The notes under the pieces: generated by a model
Seen by the model: the letters and a program-made list of their open reading frames with translations, nothing else
Told to the model about the DNA's origin: nothing
The model's database searches: none
In this document: in pieces, positions 19,174 through 30,417 of the stretch
Layout: each line of letters starts with the position of its first letter
Numbering within the stretch: the first letter of the stretch is position 1
Assembly: GCA_015499985.1 (NCBI GenBank)
Contig: JAAAUF010000501.1
Location: forward strand, 1-30,511
Origin: Haplosporangium gracile
Lineage: Eukaryota; Mortierellomycota; Mortierellomycetes; Mortierellales; Mortierellaceae
DNA: 30,511 nucleotides
Direction: 5' to 3'
Made by a program: the position numbers and the translations under genes

Positions 19174-21577
19174 AAACCATCCAAAAACAACATCTTCACC
19201 TGCTGTGCTTTGTGTAAGTGGTATTTGCTCACCCCTTGACATTATCAGCATTACCTTTGCTCTTGACCACTGACAAAGCGGATACAAAATTAGAGCATGG
19301 ATCAGTCGCCTGATATGCTCAAAGCCATCAGCTAAGAACCAAAATAAATAAACCTGCACAAGGAATACATTAACATTTGCATCCCTCCACCCTCTAATTT
19401 TTTTCCTTTCACCTCTTTCTTTCCTTACACAGTCCACGACAAGAGCAGTGTCAATCGTTACTGCTCTGTCTTGACCTCACATTCATTCTCACAGTAAAGT
19501 TGTTTAGAATAACATTTATATACCCAAAAAAAAAATGAGGCGAAAAATGATATTGTTGCTTTTCTATAAAAAAAAAAAAAAAAGAAAAAAAACAAACCGA
19601 CCATCTGTCCCAAGCAACACAAACTACCTACACATAGCGACGAATACCATCCGCTTCAAAAAATATCTCGTCAGGAACATATTTTTACGTAGATCGAATC
19701 AGCAGTACGCCCAGCACCAGCCCAAAAAAAAAAAAAAAAATAGTAAACGAATAACGCCATAGAAACAAACCAGCAAACATGCCAAAAAAAACCGGCCAAA
19801 ACCCATCAACGACAATTTCTACATCCTCTGCCCGCTTCATGGGTACCCCAGTCATCTGCAGAATTATTATAAACGACCAAAAAAAAATCTTAAAGGTATG
19901 GCCTAAAGTTGCTCTTCCTCAGAGCGTCTCAAGATCGGGGAAAACACCCTGAAACCGTTGTCATGGAAGTCCATGGCCCATCCGAAACGGCGAAATCCTC
20001 TGTGCTGCAGACGAAAGAAACGTTTATTGTCTGGTCCAGAGGAATCGGCCGCCTTCGCCCCGTCCCTCCTCCTCCTCCTCATGCACAGAGTCGCTACTGT
20101 AGCAAAGGAGTGAGAATCCTTAAAGAATCTTAAATGTAGAACAAAGTGCACATCAGTCCAATTCAGATTCTTTGACAACAACTGGACTCAAGCATATCTT
20201 GAAGGCTATGAAATTGAAGATCAGGATAAGTTGATATTTTAAAAATCACGAGGTGACGTCCTAGATGAAAAGCGTCTCGGTTTTTAATGCTGGAAAATCA
20301 ATGGCGCAAACCCCTTCAGCAAAACCGGAATCGAAATTTCTTATCAATGACGGTGGAAAATGCAAACACCAAGATCCCTGGCCACCTAAAGCTGTAGAGA
20401 TTGCCTCCCCCACCCCTGACGACCTGGATTTTCTATACTTTGCATCCAAGTCTGGCCGAGCTTATCCTTACGACTAATCTTGGGATCGCTTGTGGACCCT
20501 CGGAGCTTCAGGCCGAGTGACTTTATCTACACCTATAAGAAGATCCCAGGTTTGAATAGCGTTTAGGTATCCCTGGCCCACATCATCAAGTGTTGATCAA
20601 TTCGGATTCTCTATATTTATTAAAACCTCGCGTCAATGCCTCACGACATTCATAGTTATCTTAGGTCCGGGGCACGCAGGTGAAACAATTCCAGTTAGCA
20701 TTGACAAAGTATCGTCAACAAACTTTTATCCCTCAACAAATCCTCCTTCTCCTCCTTCTCCTCTTTCTCCAACAAATCATGGACCAACCGCAAAACACGC
20801 AACAAAAAAAAATAATGCTGGATGATCAAGAGTCTCAAATTCCACGCCTCGAACTGCATGATTTTATTCGCAATCGGCATTTGAAGAATTTGAGAATGCA
20901 CCTTATCGTCTCTATTTTTCAACCCGCCAACAGCTGGACAGACTGATCCTTTATCGAAATCGATGCCGCGCAAATAATAAGCTCGGGTTGTTAAGAATCA
21001 GACTTCCGACCCCTGAGATACATCGGCACCTCTCACCACCGCATCGGATAATCAAAGCGGGGTTTCTGGGCACTGCATCGACTCTGTCACAGTCGTTTTT
21101 ACTCTATCACCCTCTTTATTTCACATTTCAGGATGCAACGCCAGGATGCCGATGAGGATAAAGTTACAAGTCAACGAAGCTACTGATCGAAAATTAATCT
21201 TTGCGAAACGCAAGTGGGTTGCTCTTATCAGGATCATCCTCCAGCATGCTCGGGGGATTTTTTTTTGTAAAGATCAGATTATAATTCACAAAGTAATACC
21301 ATACAACTACATCAATTGATATATCTGAGTTTGACACAGTCTCGGGATAGACACGACGATGTGTAGTCGATATGATCCTGAGCTATGGACAGACATTCCA
21401 AAAAAGGGCCTAAATCGCCGGACAGAATTGCACGACTGAAACATATCGCCCTGCTCTCCAATCTTTTAAAAAGAAGATCGATAGTCCATTCCTCAATGGT
21501 GTATCGTCGTGATTCGTGGGTACCTGAAAATTCTCCACTCGAAACGCCCACCGGTCAATTAAAAAAAATTAATCCGA

Positions 21578-21600
21578 CCCCCCCCCCCCCCCCCCCCCCC
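21578..21600 (+). repeat. Homopolymer run of 23 C
   Basis: Twenty-three consecutive C residues follow AATCCGA. This is exceptional in this AT-rich window, where A/T runs predominate. It could form an i-motif or G-quadruplex on the two strands, and its length is error-prone in sequencing. Confidence 0.95.
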
Positions 21601-23051
21601 ACTTTACACACGTTTGTCGCTCATGACGACGCTGACACCAGACCTCATCCTCGGTATTCGGGTTTTCTTTAAGATGAGATGGGACTTCCCCCCAAATCCC
21701 TAAACTTTATCCGGTATCGCCCTCACCTACCGGAAGTTCATTCGATATCGGAGGATTGTTTCTTCTGACTCAATCGACTGGGCTTTCACTATTCAGGTGA
21801 ATAGAGTATCCCCGACTACAACGCTCCAAGACTGATCCGAGACGGTCTAATGCTTGAACAAAAACAGGACAACGTGAACTTGTAGGGGTGAAAATGGCAA
21901 GGAACGTCCAAGCATACGGAAATTTCTCAAGGAACAGTTCGATCCCGCATTGTGAACAAGACGTTTCAAAGGAGGACCTGCGTCCTTATTAAAATCGCTC
22001 GATTCACACATCTTGTCTCATCCTCCGTCCCTCATTTCTCGACGCGATCACGACATTCACCAAAGACGGTCGATACCTCTTCTCCCATGTATATCGTTGT
22101 GCCCCAGCTACACCATTTAAAAATCCTTATCGTCCAGTATCTCGTGCATCACGCGCCTCCTCCTGCTCGTTAACAAAAAAAAAAAAAAGAAACGCTAATG
22201 CGAGCTGTTTAATCGCCGGACACCGGCACCCAGTATCGCTCGTTGCAGAGTGAAGTGATTGCACCATTAAATATTTTTGCTCCAGGTATCGGTTCTGTGA
22301 ATCATGTTTCTTAGCATGGCATTCCCGAGGAAAAACAACAAGCATTTACACTGACGAGAAAATGGAATAACAACATACACGTCGGATGCCTGTATCGGAG
22401 CTGGAGGAGGTGAAAAAGAAATAAGTAAAAGAATGTGGCACTGGAAATTCTTTCAATATCGGTTATTGATCTGAGCCGTTGGAAAAAAAGTGGGTTGAGG
22501 ACCTATGGTTGGATATTATCCTACATCATATTCTTTTAAAACAAAAACAAGATCCAGGCATGGAGGCGGACGAGAGAATATCGTTTACAGACAACTTGAA
22601 CGGTTGACCCTCCTCCTGAAAAGTTTGCTATCAAAACGCCGAAATATTGAGAGGTCAGAAAGAGAGAGCTATCGACGTGCCTGAATCATCTTGACCCTCT
22701 TCGTCCTTTTTGACCCTACCCTATCCAAAGTGGCTCGTATGATGAATTTTTCGGCGTCCAGTCAGCCAGTGCCCCCACTCGGACTCGAAACACTATATCT
22801 CGACCAAATAATAGAGAGCAACCATGACCAGATTCCCGAATGGTTGATAGATATCTGAAGTACGGATTTTGTGATTCTAGGATCGTAGGACCTGAAATCA
22901 CTCTTCTTTTCTTTTTCTTTCTTCTAATTTTTTTTTCAAAAAGGTTATTTGCGCACTACCTTCTTCATCGGACAAGATGCATCGCTTTTTTTGTTCGATA
23001 CCCAGAAATAAAAATACGTTGATATCTCTGCGTCTTTACCGCGTTTTTTTG

Positions 23052-23084
23052 TGTTTGCGATGCATGTTTGCGATGCATGTTTGC
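23052..23084 (+). repeat. 13-bp tandem repeat TGTTTGCGATGCA, about 2.5 copies
   Basis: Two perfect copies of TGTTTGCGATGCA (23052-23064, 23065-23077) are followed by a partial TGTTTGC (23078-23084). Each full copy contains the TGCGATGCA near-palindrome. It lies just beyond the 3' UTR of the cysteine-rich gene. Confidence 0.9.
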
Positions 23085-23118
23085 TATTGAGCTCATACTA
23101 CACTGGAAAAATGTGAGT

Positions 23119-23124
23119 TTTATT
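23119..23124 (-). terminator. AATAAA polyadenylation signal of the cysteine-rich protein gene
   Basis: TTTATT on plus reads AATAAA on minus, about 105 nt past the stop codon at 23229. Confidence 0.5.
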
Positions 23125-23228
23125 CAAAGCCAGAAAAGACCAAGGGGAAGATGAAAGGAAAAAAAATGCTCCTCAATCGCCCACTGCCCAATCCCACCGC
23201 CATGTTTCCATCCATTTTTCATAACCTC

Positions 23229-25418
23229 CTAGCTACGCATGTCATGAGGCACGAGGTAAAACTCGATCCGGTCAATACACTCTGCACACAGAAAATGATG
23301 GTGACAGGATAGGACATTCACGCTCGCCTCCCGATAGCAACAACCGCGACACTGAAGAAAGTCAGGCACCAGTCGTGACCGGACCTCCATAGTCTTCTCA
23401 AATACTTGAGCGTGTCTCGTCATAGTCGCCTCCAGTTCCCGGTCTGCCTGCTCCAACTCGGCATCGAAGGCGATCAGACCAGTCAGAGAGCCCATAAGAT
23501 CAAAACCTTTGTCCACCTGTGTTCCTGGCGCGTCCACGTGTTCGTCGTCTGATCCTTCTGGTGATGGAAGGTAAGTCGATCTTGAAGACCCAACAGCTGT
23601 CGTGGTAGTTCCTTGAATCTGATTGTGTTTGTGCTGCGAGGGTAGTGACGGTAGTGGAAAAGATGTCAAAGATCCAGCGCGAGGAATGACACAAAAGTCG
23701 CGAATTTTGTTATTCTTGCAATTGTCACAGAGGAGCATGGTCATAGAAGAATACGCGGTCATGTCAATCTCTTTGTGATGCCGATCTTGCTCCTCGCTCC
23801 AACCCGACAGTTTCGAAATCCTCTCCTTGATCGATTCGATTGCTGCTGCATGACGCATTAACGCCTCATTCAGCTCATTGTCGAGTTTGAAGAGTCCAGT
23901 AGCGCTTTTGAGTTGGTCTCGCTCCTTTACCAGTGCCCCTATGGACGAAACCATTAGCCCATTCGGACCAAAAGCTCGCGCCGTTGCAAGGCCCTTTGAC
24001 TTTAATGTCGGTCCTGGTGTTGTCGGAATCAGAGTTGCTTGCAAAGATGTTACATTCGCCTTGGAAGAAGAAGGGGTGGTAGTCGGATCCCTGATAGCCG
24101 TCAGCAACTCGTTCGTGCGATGAAGCCAAACAGGCCCAGATGGAAAAGCTGTACGAGGTTGTGTTGGAGGTGTGAGGGGTATGGGCTCAAACCACTGCGA
24201 CAGCCAATCAGTCACATAGATCCGTGAGTGGATGGGCGAGAGTGCATGTTGAAAGATGGTCTTTTGCAGCGGCAGCTGGAAGGCGCACTGAAAGAACCCT
24301 CCGCTCTTCTTGATCCATGACCTAATATTGTAGTTGTAGTATGCATCCGTCCCAGGCTGAGGAATCATCTCATAGTCTGTATAGTTGTCGTAGACTCGTC
24401 CTGCACACATGATAAAGTACTCCTTATCGCTGCTATTCCTGTCAATGTGGTGGACAGGTGTCGTCGATCCAGGCAAAAGAGTATACGATGCCGAAAGTTT
24501 AGGACCCTTAGCCAAAACTGCCTCTTTCTTACAGAAGCACCCAACCTTCTGGAACAGCTTGAGGCTGAGGTGGTAGTTGGTGTCGATGTTGCTGTTCTTG
24601 ATCGTCGTGGTCTTTGCCAGATCGCCCAGCCATAGAATTACCGACAGATGAAAGTGATCACAGGGCGTGTTCATGGCCACCGTCAGGATCTGGTTCACGT
24701 CCAGAGTCTGCATGTGATGCCACTCAAGCGCGTGCATGTGAAACCCACAGACCTTTTGTCCGTCGTTCGGAGCTGCGTTCAGATAGATAGCCTCTACTTG
24801 GATGTCCGCCCCGACGACTGCCTTCTTGACTTGTGTGCTTGTAGTCATTGTGCGGTCCGAGTTGTCGTGGTTGGCTGTAGTAGTAGTCGTAACAGGCTTC
24901 TTTCTGGGCCACAGCTCAACCTCGTCATATTTGACTGCCTTGTGTCGCTCGCAGCCTCCACCAGAATTTGGTCCCGCGAACCACGTGAGTTCCTTTGTAT
25001 TCCTCGCGAGCTAAAGGGTAAGAAGCGAACAAGCACAAGAAAAGATCAGTATCCATCTGTTTTTCCCATAGCAAAAATGTAAGAGAAATACAAGAGAATG
25101 GCGTACACTCTCAAGACGGCCTCGAGAAGTGCGTCGCTTCCGGTCTTGCTCACAGTCCTGGCACGGATCCGGTGGGGTCATTCCCTTCTGCTTGGATGAG
25201 AAGTGACACTCATACACCCAGTTGGTCTTTTTCACGGTAGAAGAAGACGGAGATGGTGGCGGGACAGATCTCGACTGACGACTGATGGTAGCTGGTAGTG
25301 GTTCTGGATAGATGGAAACAGCAGTGAAGCCACAGAAGCAGAGCGGACGAGTAAAGTTGACTCGGACTGGAGATGCGTCTTGACTAGCTGTGGATGTCGA
25401 GTAGGATAAGGAGTCCAT
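23229..25418 (-). CDS. Cysteine-rich protein with C-terminal half-RING motif
   Basis: Two exons on the minus strand, 25418-25107 and 25010-23229, joined at phase 0, give 697 residues. I chose the ATG at 25418 because (CAA)n-type leader sequence precedes it; an in-frame upstream start at about 25523 exists. I do not recognise the family. The N-terminal part has zinc-ligand-like cysteines: PLCFCGF (residue about 36), WVYECHF, PCQDCEQD, then after the intron WFAGPNSGGGCERH and KVCGFHMHALEWHHM. A central part, about 200-350, has conserved-looking aromatic clusters (DNYTDYEMIPQ, WIKKSGGFFQCAF). Near 527-541 comes LLCDNCKNNKIRDFC, then a charged coiled segment (ELEQADRELEATMTRHAQ). The C-terminus, residues 658-697, reads C-x2-C-x11-C-x-H-x3-C-x2-C, as in a RING finger, but ends before the last cysteine pair. 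A ubiquitin-related role is possible but unproven. Confidence 0.75.
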
Positions 25419-27855
25419 GCTGTTGTTGTTGTTGTTGGTATTGTTGGTAAGAGCAAGAGTGCTGGTTTTGATGAATGTGGTGAGGCAAGAAGAAAAAAGG
25501 GACGCGAAAGAATAAGAAAGCAAGAGAGAAAAAAAGATAGACCGGTGTGCGCGAGCATATCGTTGTGATCAGTGAAGACATCCAGTCGCGATTTATTTGC
25601 CACCAAACAAAAAAAAAAGTGGCTGCTCATTTTATTGTAAAAAGGGACCAACGCAAATCGCAAAAAGCACTTCGTCGTCGTTCACTCATCACTCAACCAC
25701 TCTTGTTCCTTTTCTTTACCTGCACTCTTTTTATCCAACCCATATCCAGAGTTGTAGAGATAAAACAAAAGGCAGTACTCACATCTTTTCTCGCTTCTTT
25801 CTTACTCTTGTGCGAAGTAATCTGACAAAAGACATGAAGCGTTATGGGTCTGCGAAAAAAAAAAGTACTTAGTTGTGGATAGCCTTGCAAGTTGACTGTC
25901 ATCACCCCTCACTTCATTCTTGCTCTCTCATCTCTGGCGATTTGCCTTCCTTTATTTGATCCGCGCCAGATACATTTTAGTGGCGGGATGAAAAAGGAGC
26001 CATGCAGTGCGAGAGCGAGACATACATTTGTCGAATCTATGAAACCAGCCCCTTGGTTCAAATCACCATAACCTGCTTGTACCCCCCCCCCCCCCATTAA
26101 CTTTCCTTTCCTTTCTTTTTTCCTCACCAAAAATAATAAGCGTGCCAGCTCGTGGGAGTGTTTCATATCGATCGTCTCTGTACGATTTCGTAGCAAAGGC
26201 GGGAAAGCAAGCAAAAAGAGGGATTGAGGCGATCAAAACTACAGGAACCAAAGAAACATTGATCTCACCAAAAAAAGAATCAAAGGAAGTATTCCGATGG
26301 AAGGCGAGGGAGGGAAACAGGCGCGATGAAGGCAACAAGCCATGACATACAGCAGTTTCACAAGGAAAGGAAGATTAAAAGGAATAAGAAAAAAGGGGTG
26401 ACGATTGCTGGTGTTCAGAGAAGGGCGCTTGTTTTTGTTCGGTCGCACGATGCAAACCCCATTGTGTGAGAAAAAAAGGAGGGAGAGGGCGCTAAGATAA
26501 GATTTTCAATGATGCAGGGCTTTCAACGTCCACTCATCCCTTTAAATTATTAGCATTCAAAAACTTGCTCGCTGGTCTACACAACAAGTCAACAGCGTTG
26601 ACTATGGGGAGCAAATTGTATCAGAACCCAAGGATAGCGCAGCCAACCAGGCAATGGGATTCTGCTGGCGTGCTTGCTTCATTCCCAACGAGACGCCCGC
26701 AGTAGTCTTTTCTACTTTGTTCAATGACAAGAGCAGTGTTAACCTGTATCCAATAAGAGCGCCGGTTAATTGCTTCGTCCTCAAAAAAGAAGGTTTGCAA
26801 AATGTGGATACTTTCTTTTTCTCTTGTGCCTCTCCTCCTTCGCACTCATCAAGATCCTATTCCCCTCTGTGCTCATAATCCACAATTGGGTATGAGAGCA
26901 GCGATCAGATTAGACGGGTATTGAAAGAGAAAGAATGGTTATTGGTGCAACAGTGTTAACGCGTACAAACGCTGTAGTGCCTCCACCACCGCCTTTCACG
27001 GGCGCCATTGCGTCTCCCTCTTTTACTGGGAGAAGAGAGCAAATTTTAATTTTATGCGCCAAGGTGAGTACGGCTTTAGTCGAACTCTTTTTTTCATATG
27101 TTTTGAGGGTTGGTCAAAGTTCGTCGACTCTCTTTTTCTTTACATGTCATAGTAAGGAAGCCTTGGCAACCGTCGACTCTGATAGAAAAGGTATGTGAGA
27201 AAAGCAACGGGATAAAAGATAGAGGAAAGGAGCACGAGCATTTCTACATCCTCCCATAATCGATTATATCGTTGTAGGCTCGAGTGGAACACCTTGATTT
27301 CTTTATGAGCAAAGAGAAAGAGAGCAGGAATAGTGACATTGTCGGTAAATTGGTGGATTGATCCAGCAAAAAGGAGTGACAACCAAGGAGGAACAAAGAT
27401 CGATCTTGATAAATGGTCGGTCAAGGTGTTGCCTCAAACCGGGGATAACATACGAAAGGCTAGGTGAGATGAGTGTGAATGAGTTGGAACATTTTGGTCC
27501 CTTTCCTCTCTCTCCACCTTCCTTCACTTTGGTCGCCCTTTGTGTGACACGTCTCTTTGAAGACGTTTGCCTCCGAGAGAAACGTCTTGCAACAAGAATG
27601 AAGAAGAGACGGATGTCAACTGGCAACAACAAGATATGAAGAAAGAGGGAACGATTGAATTTCCTTACTCTTATTCTTCTCCACTTGCATTGTCCTCTTT
27701 CTTTCCATTTGTGTTGCTTTAGCCATGCAGGCCCAATATTAATAAATTTATTCCTTCAGCGAGATTCATTGCCAGCAGACCATTTTATTCGAAGGAATTG
27801 AAGAGGATTGCGAACCTTGTTTTCTTCTCCGAGAGTGGGAATGGGCGTTCCCTGG
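25419..27855. other. Intergenic stretch without a supported gene
   Basis: The first few hundred bases are 5' flank of the cysteine-rich gene on the minus strand, including CAA-type leader sequence just upstream of the start. The rest has only short ORFs of 60-109 codons on both strands, with low-complexity or unrecognised translations (for example 27303-27632 minus and 26935-27198 plus). A C run of 14 lies at 26082-26095. No RNA gene or inverted-repeat element was recognised. Confidence 0.45.
26082..26095 (+). repeat. Homopolymer run of 14 C
   Basis: Fourteen consecutive C residues between TGTA and ATTAA. It is the second long C run in the window. Confidence 0.95.
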
Positions 27856-28192
27856 GTAAGGTTGTTGTTGTTGTGGTTGTAGCACAGTGGTAGAAAGAGT
27901 GCCAGTTTGACCCGCATTTTAGAGTTGATCTATTTTCTTATTCCCATCGATACCTTTTCTTTCTTCTTTAGCAATGAAAGGGAGAACTCCATCCATCCAG
28001 TCCAAGTGCCGGGACTCCCCTTCCTTCCTTCTTTCTATTCCCCTGTTTCGTCCTCTGTTCCTGAATTCTTCTCTTTCTTTTTTTCTTTCTTTCTTTCTCT
28101 TCTTCACTCCTTCGATTGCATTCTTTCGCCTCCTTCCTCTTTCTCTTCACCCCTCAATTTGCATTTTATTTTTTTTTATTTTTTTTTGCAGA
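27856..28192 (+). other. Possible 5' UTR intron of the GH17 gene
   Basis: GG|GTAAGG at 27856 is a strong donor. A long polypyrimidine tract ending TTTTTTTTGCAG at 28192 is a strong acceptor, followed by CA-rich leader up to the ATG at 28328. The open frame running through 27974-28327 is Phe/Leu/Ser-rich and looks like translated intron and UTR, supporting the later start. This is inferred from splice-site strength only. Confidence 0.4.
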
Positions 28193-28327
28193 TCACGATC
28201 CACATCCCTCACCCTTCTTCTTTCCATCGTCACACAGCATACCCCTCTAGCTCCCAATGTCCACATAATTCAACACAAAAGTACAGCAGACGATCTTTCC
28301 TCCTTCCTCTTCCTCCTCACTCAGCCA

Positions 28328-30417
28328 ATGGATCCCCAGACGATCATCCCTCCAACTGCTACTACTGGTGCCGAGCCAATGGTTCGCTCAGCCAACATCG
28401 ACGACTCTCCTCCTTTACCCTCCTCCTCATCCACCTCCCTCTTCTCCACTACTAATACCACGATTAATAACGCCGATCAACAACAAGAACAACAGCATCG
28501 CTCGCCTCCACCTCCAACACTCGCCATACACCCCGCACCACCAGCAGTACCATCATCAGACGATAATGAAAAGTACTTGGCCCCACCCATCACTCCAGGT
28601 GCAGATAAAGTTATCTTTGACAAGGGACTCTTGTTCACCGGTCGTCCTTCGGAAGGAAGTGGTGCCAATAAGATTGCCAGCGCCCCATTGCCGACCCTTC
28701 CACCCTCTTTCCCAAGGAATAAGTCTTATCCTGGGCCCAGCGGTAATGATAATTACAGAAATCCAGCAGGACGCAACCATCCTCTAGACTTGAGTAATCG
28801 ACCCCACAGCCATCATATTCCCGAACCTCGGTCAGCGCCCATTCATTTACATCCAAACAGCTCCAATCCCAAGATGGCCGTCTCACAACAACTCGAGCAG
28901 CAGAATCCTGGCGGCAGTAACAATACCAATACCAATAACAATGGTCGCCCATATACCCTTTATTCGATCCCAACCACCCTGCGACCAGACTCAGTCTGCT
29001 CGTTCCCTGACAGCTCGCCGGTCATGTCGCCCAATGTCTTGGCGGCGGTCGATGCTCGTCTGCGAGCGAGTGCTAGCAGCAACAATCTTAGAGCACCATC
29101 CCCTCTGCTTCGTCAGGGTGCGTTCCCTACCAACAGTGTTCGGTCAGGATCGGTATCCAAGGCGTCGAGTCTTGCACCCGTCATCACGCACCACCAGGTC
29201 TTGCAGGATTCTGAGGTCATTATGAGTCGTGAACAACTGTATGATATGTTGAACAAGGACGACGATGAGGACGAGAAAAACGGTGGTAGCAAGCGGAAGG
29301 ATAGTGAAGATACGGATGCTACAGGACATTACTTGCGCACGCCTCGACCTGGATTTGCGGGTAATGGATCGTCGACGCGGTCGTCTCGACGCAACTCAAC
29401 GGCTTCTTCGACGGTCGCTGATAGTGATATCGAGCTCGTCGCCAACCCCAGGAAGCAGTTCAGCAGCTCCACTCTTGGAAAGGGTGGTGTCGCCTTTGCT
29501 GCTCATGCTTCTGCTGGGGCCAGCGGTGCCCGGATAGCGCCCTACGAGAGTGGATCGCTTCACGGTGATGAGAACTACTCGAATGTGCCGATGAAGACCG
29601 AAAAGAGTGCCTGGCTCAAGAACAAGAGCAGCGCGAACAGGAAGTACAGGAGTCTTTGCTGTGTGATCGGCCTCCTGTTGTTCATTGGTGCTGCTGTTGG
29701 TATCACCCTTGGATTCAGGGCTCGCAAAGACAAGATCGATGGCCTCGCACCACCACCGTAAGTTTATTTGCCTTCTTCTTTGCTAATTGCTTTTCTTAGG
29801 TTTCTTGGTGATTTATTTTCCGTTGTGGATTGCTTATCATTATTAGATTGGAGATCTCACCCTCATTCGTTGTTCTTCACTAATTCACTCTTTGCCACCG
29901 ACACCCCGCACACTGCACTATGTTGTCTCTTTTTCCTTTTTTTTTCATTTTCACCCGCACATATAGAAACCCTGACAAGCCCACGAATCCGTTGAAGCCA
30001 CCAACCCCACCCATCACTCAATTCACTCCAGATCCCAATCTCCGCAAGGCCTTCTATGGTGTCGACTACAACCCTGCAAAGGCCATGATGCCCTGGTGCG
30101 GCGCCACCCTCCAACCTGTCATCTACGACATGATGCTCATCTCCCAGATCACCAACCGTGTTCGTCTCTATGGTATGGACTGTAACCAGGCTGACTTGAC
30201 TTTCCAGGCGATCAATGCACTAGGGCTGAACAAGACTATGCAGGTTGTGCTGACGATTTGGGTGGACAAGAATCAAACGACTTATCAGAGGCAGCATGAT
30301 ACTCTGTTTCAGGTGTTGGATACTTATGGAACTGAGATGGTCAATGGGATTAGTGTTGGAAATGAGGTTCTGTTTAGGGAGGATCGTACCCTTTCCGAGC
30401 TTGGCTCCCTTATGAGA
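28328..30417 (+). CDS. Type II membrane GH17 beta-1,3-glucanase, partial (3' end beyond window)
   Basis: Two exons are visible, 28328-29757 and 29967-30417, giving 627 residues. A donor (AGA|GTAAGT) at 30418 shows the gene continues off the edge. Residues 1-438 are a disordered Pro/Ser/Asn-rich cytosolic region with Gln-rich and acidic patches (NKDDDEDEKNGG). A single membrane helix follows at about 443-464 (LCCVIGLLLFIGAAVGITLG), flanked by Lys/Arg on both sides. A Pro-rich linker then leads into the GH17 barrel: FYGVDYNPAKAMMPWCGA, TNRVRLYGMDCNQADLTFQA, then GISVGNEVLFREDRT with the expected acid/base Glu at about 610. The order matches fungal btgC-type glucan endo-1,3-beta-glucosidases, which act on wall glucan with the enzyme domain outside the cell. 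The nucleophile Glu would lie beyond the window. The start at 28328 was chosen because upstream codons are pyrimidine-rich UTR-like. Confidence 0.9.

Larger units (their letters stand above)
19174..23118. other. Gene-poor stretch of about 4 kb
   Basis: No complete gene can be supported. Long A runs are seen around 19569-19585 and 19724-19741, a 23-base C run at 21578-21600, and a 13-bp tandem repeat near 23052. Coding-like scraps occur on both strands. One, on the minus strand at 19903-20060, ends with NKRFFRLQHRGFRRFGWAMD followed by FHDNGFRVFSPILRRSEEEQ. Another on plus, about 20862-21148, has no ATG and contains FSTRQQLDRLILYRNRCRAN. A third is a 70-codon ORF at 20265-20477. None can be joined by splice sites I trust, so they may be relics of decayed genes or mobile elements. 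No terminal inverted repeats, reverse transcriptase or transposase motifs were recognised. Confidence 0.5.

Noticed and set aside
20862..21148. ATG-less plus ORF with FSTRQQLDRLILYRNRC
   Set aside because: No start, no flanking splice signals I trust, and no recognised motif; left as a possible relic within the gene-poor stretch.
19174..23118. Transposon or integrated virus as explanation of the empty 4 kb
   Set aside because: No terminal repeats, target duplications, reverse transcriptase, integrase, transposase or capsid motifs could be seen.
26040..26080. tRNA-like T-loop string GGTTCAAATC
   Set aside because: No matching acceptor stem, D arm or anticodon arm upstream; chance match.
27974..28327. 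N-terminal extension of the GH17 protein from an upstream in-frame ATG
   Set aside because: The added 118 residues are Phe/Leu/Ser-rich from a polypyrimidine tract containing a strong splice acceptor; this looks like UTR and intron.
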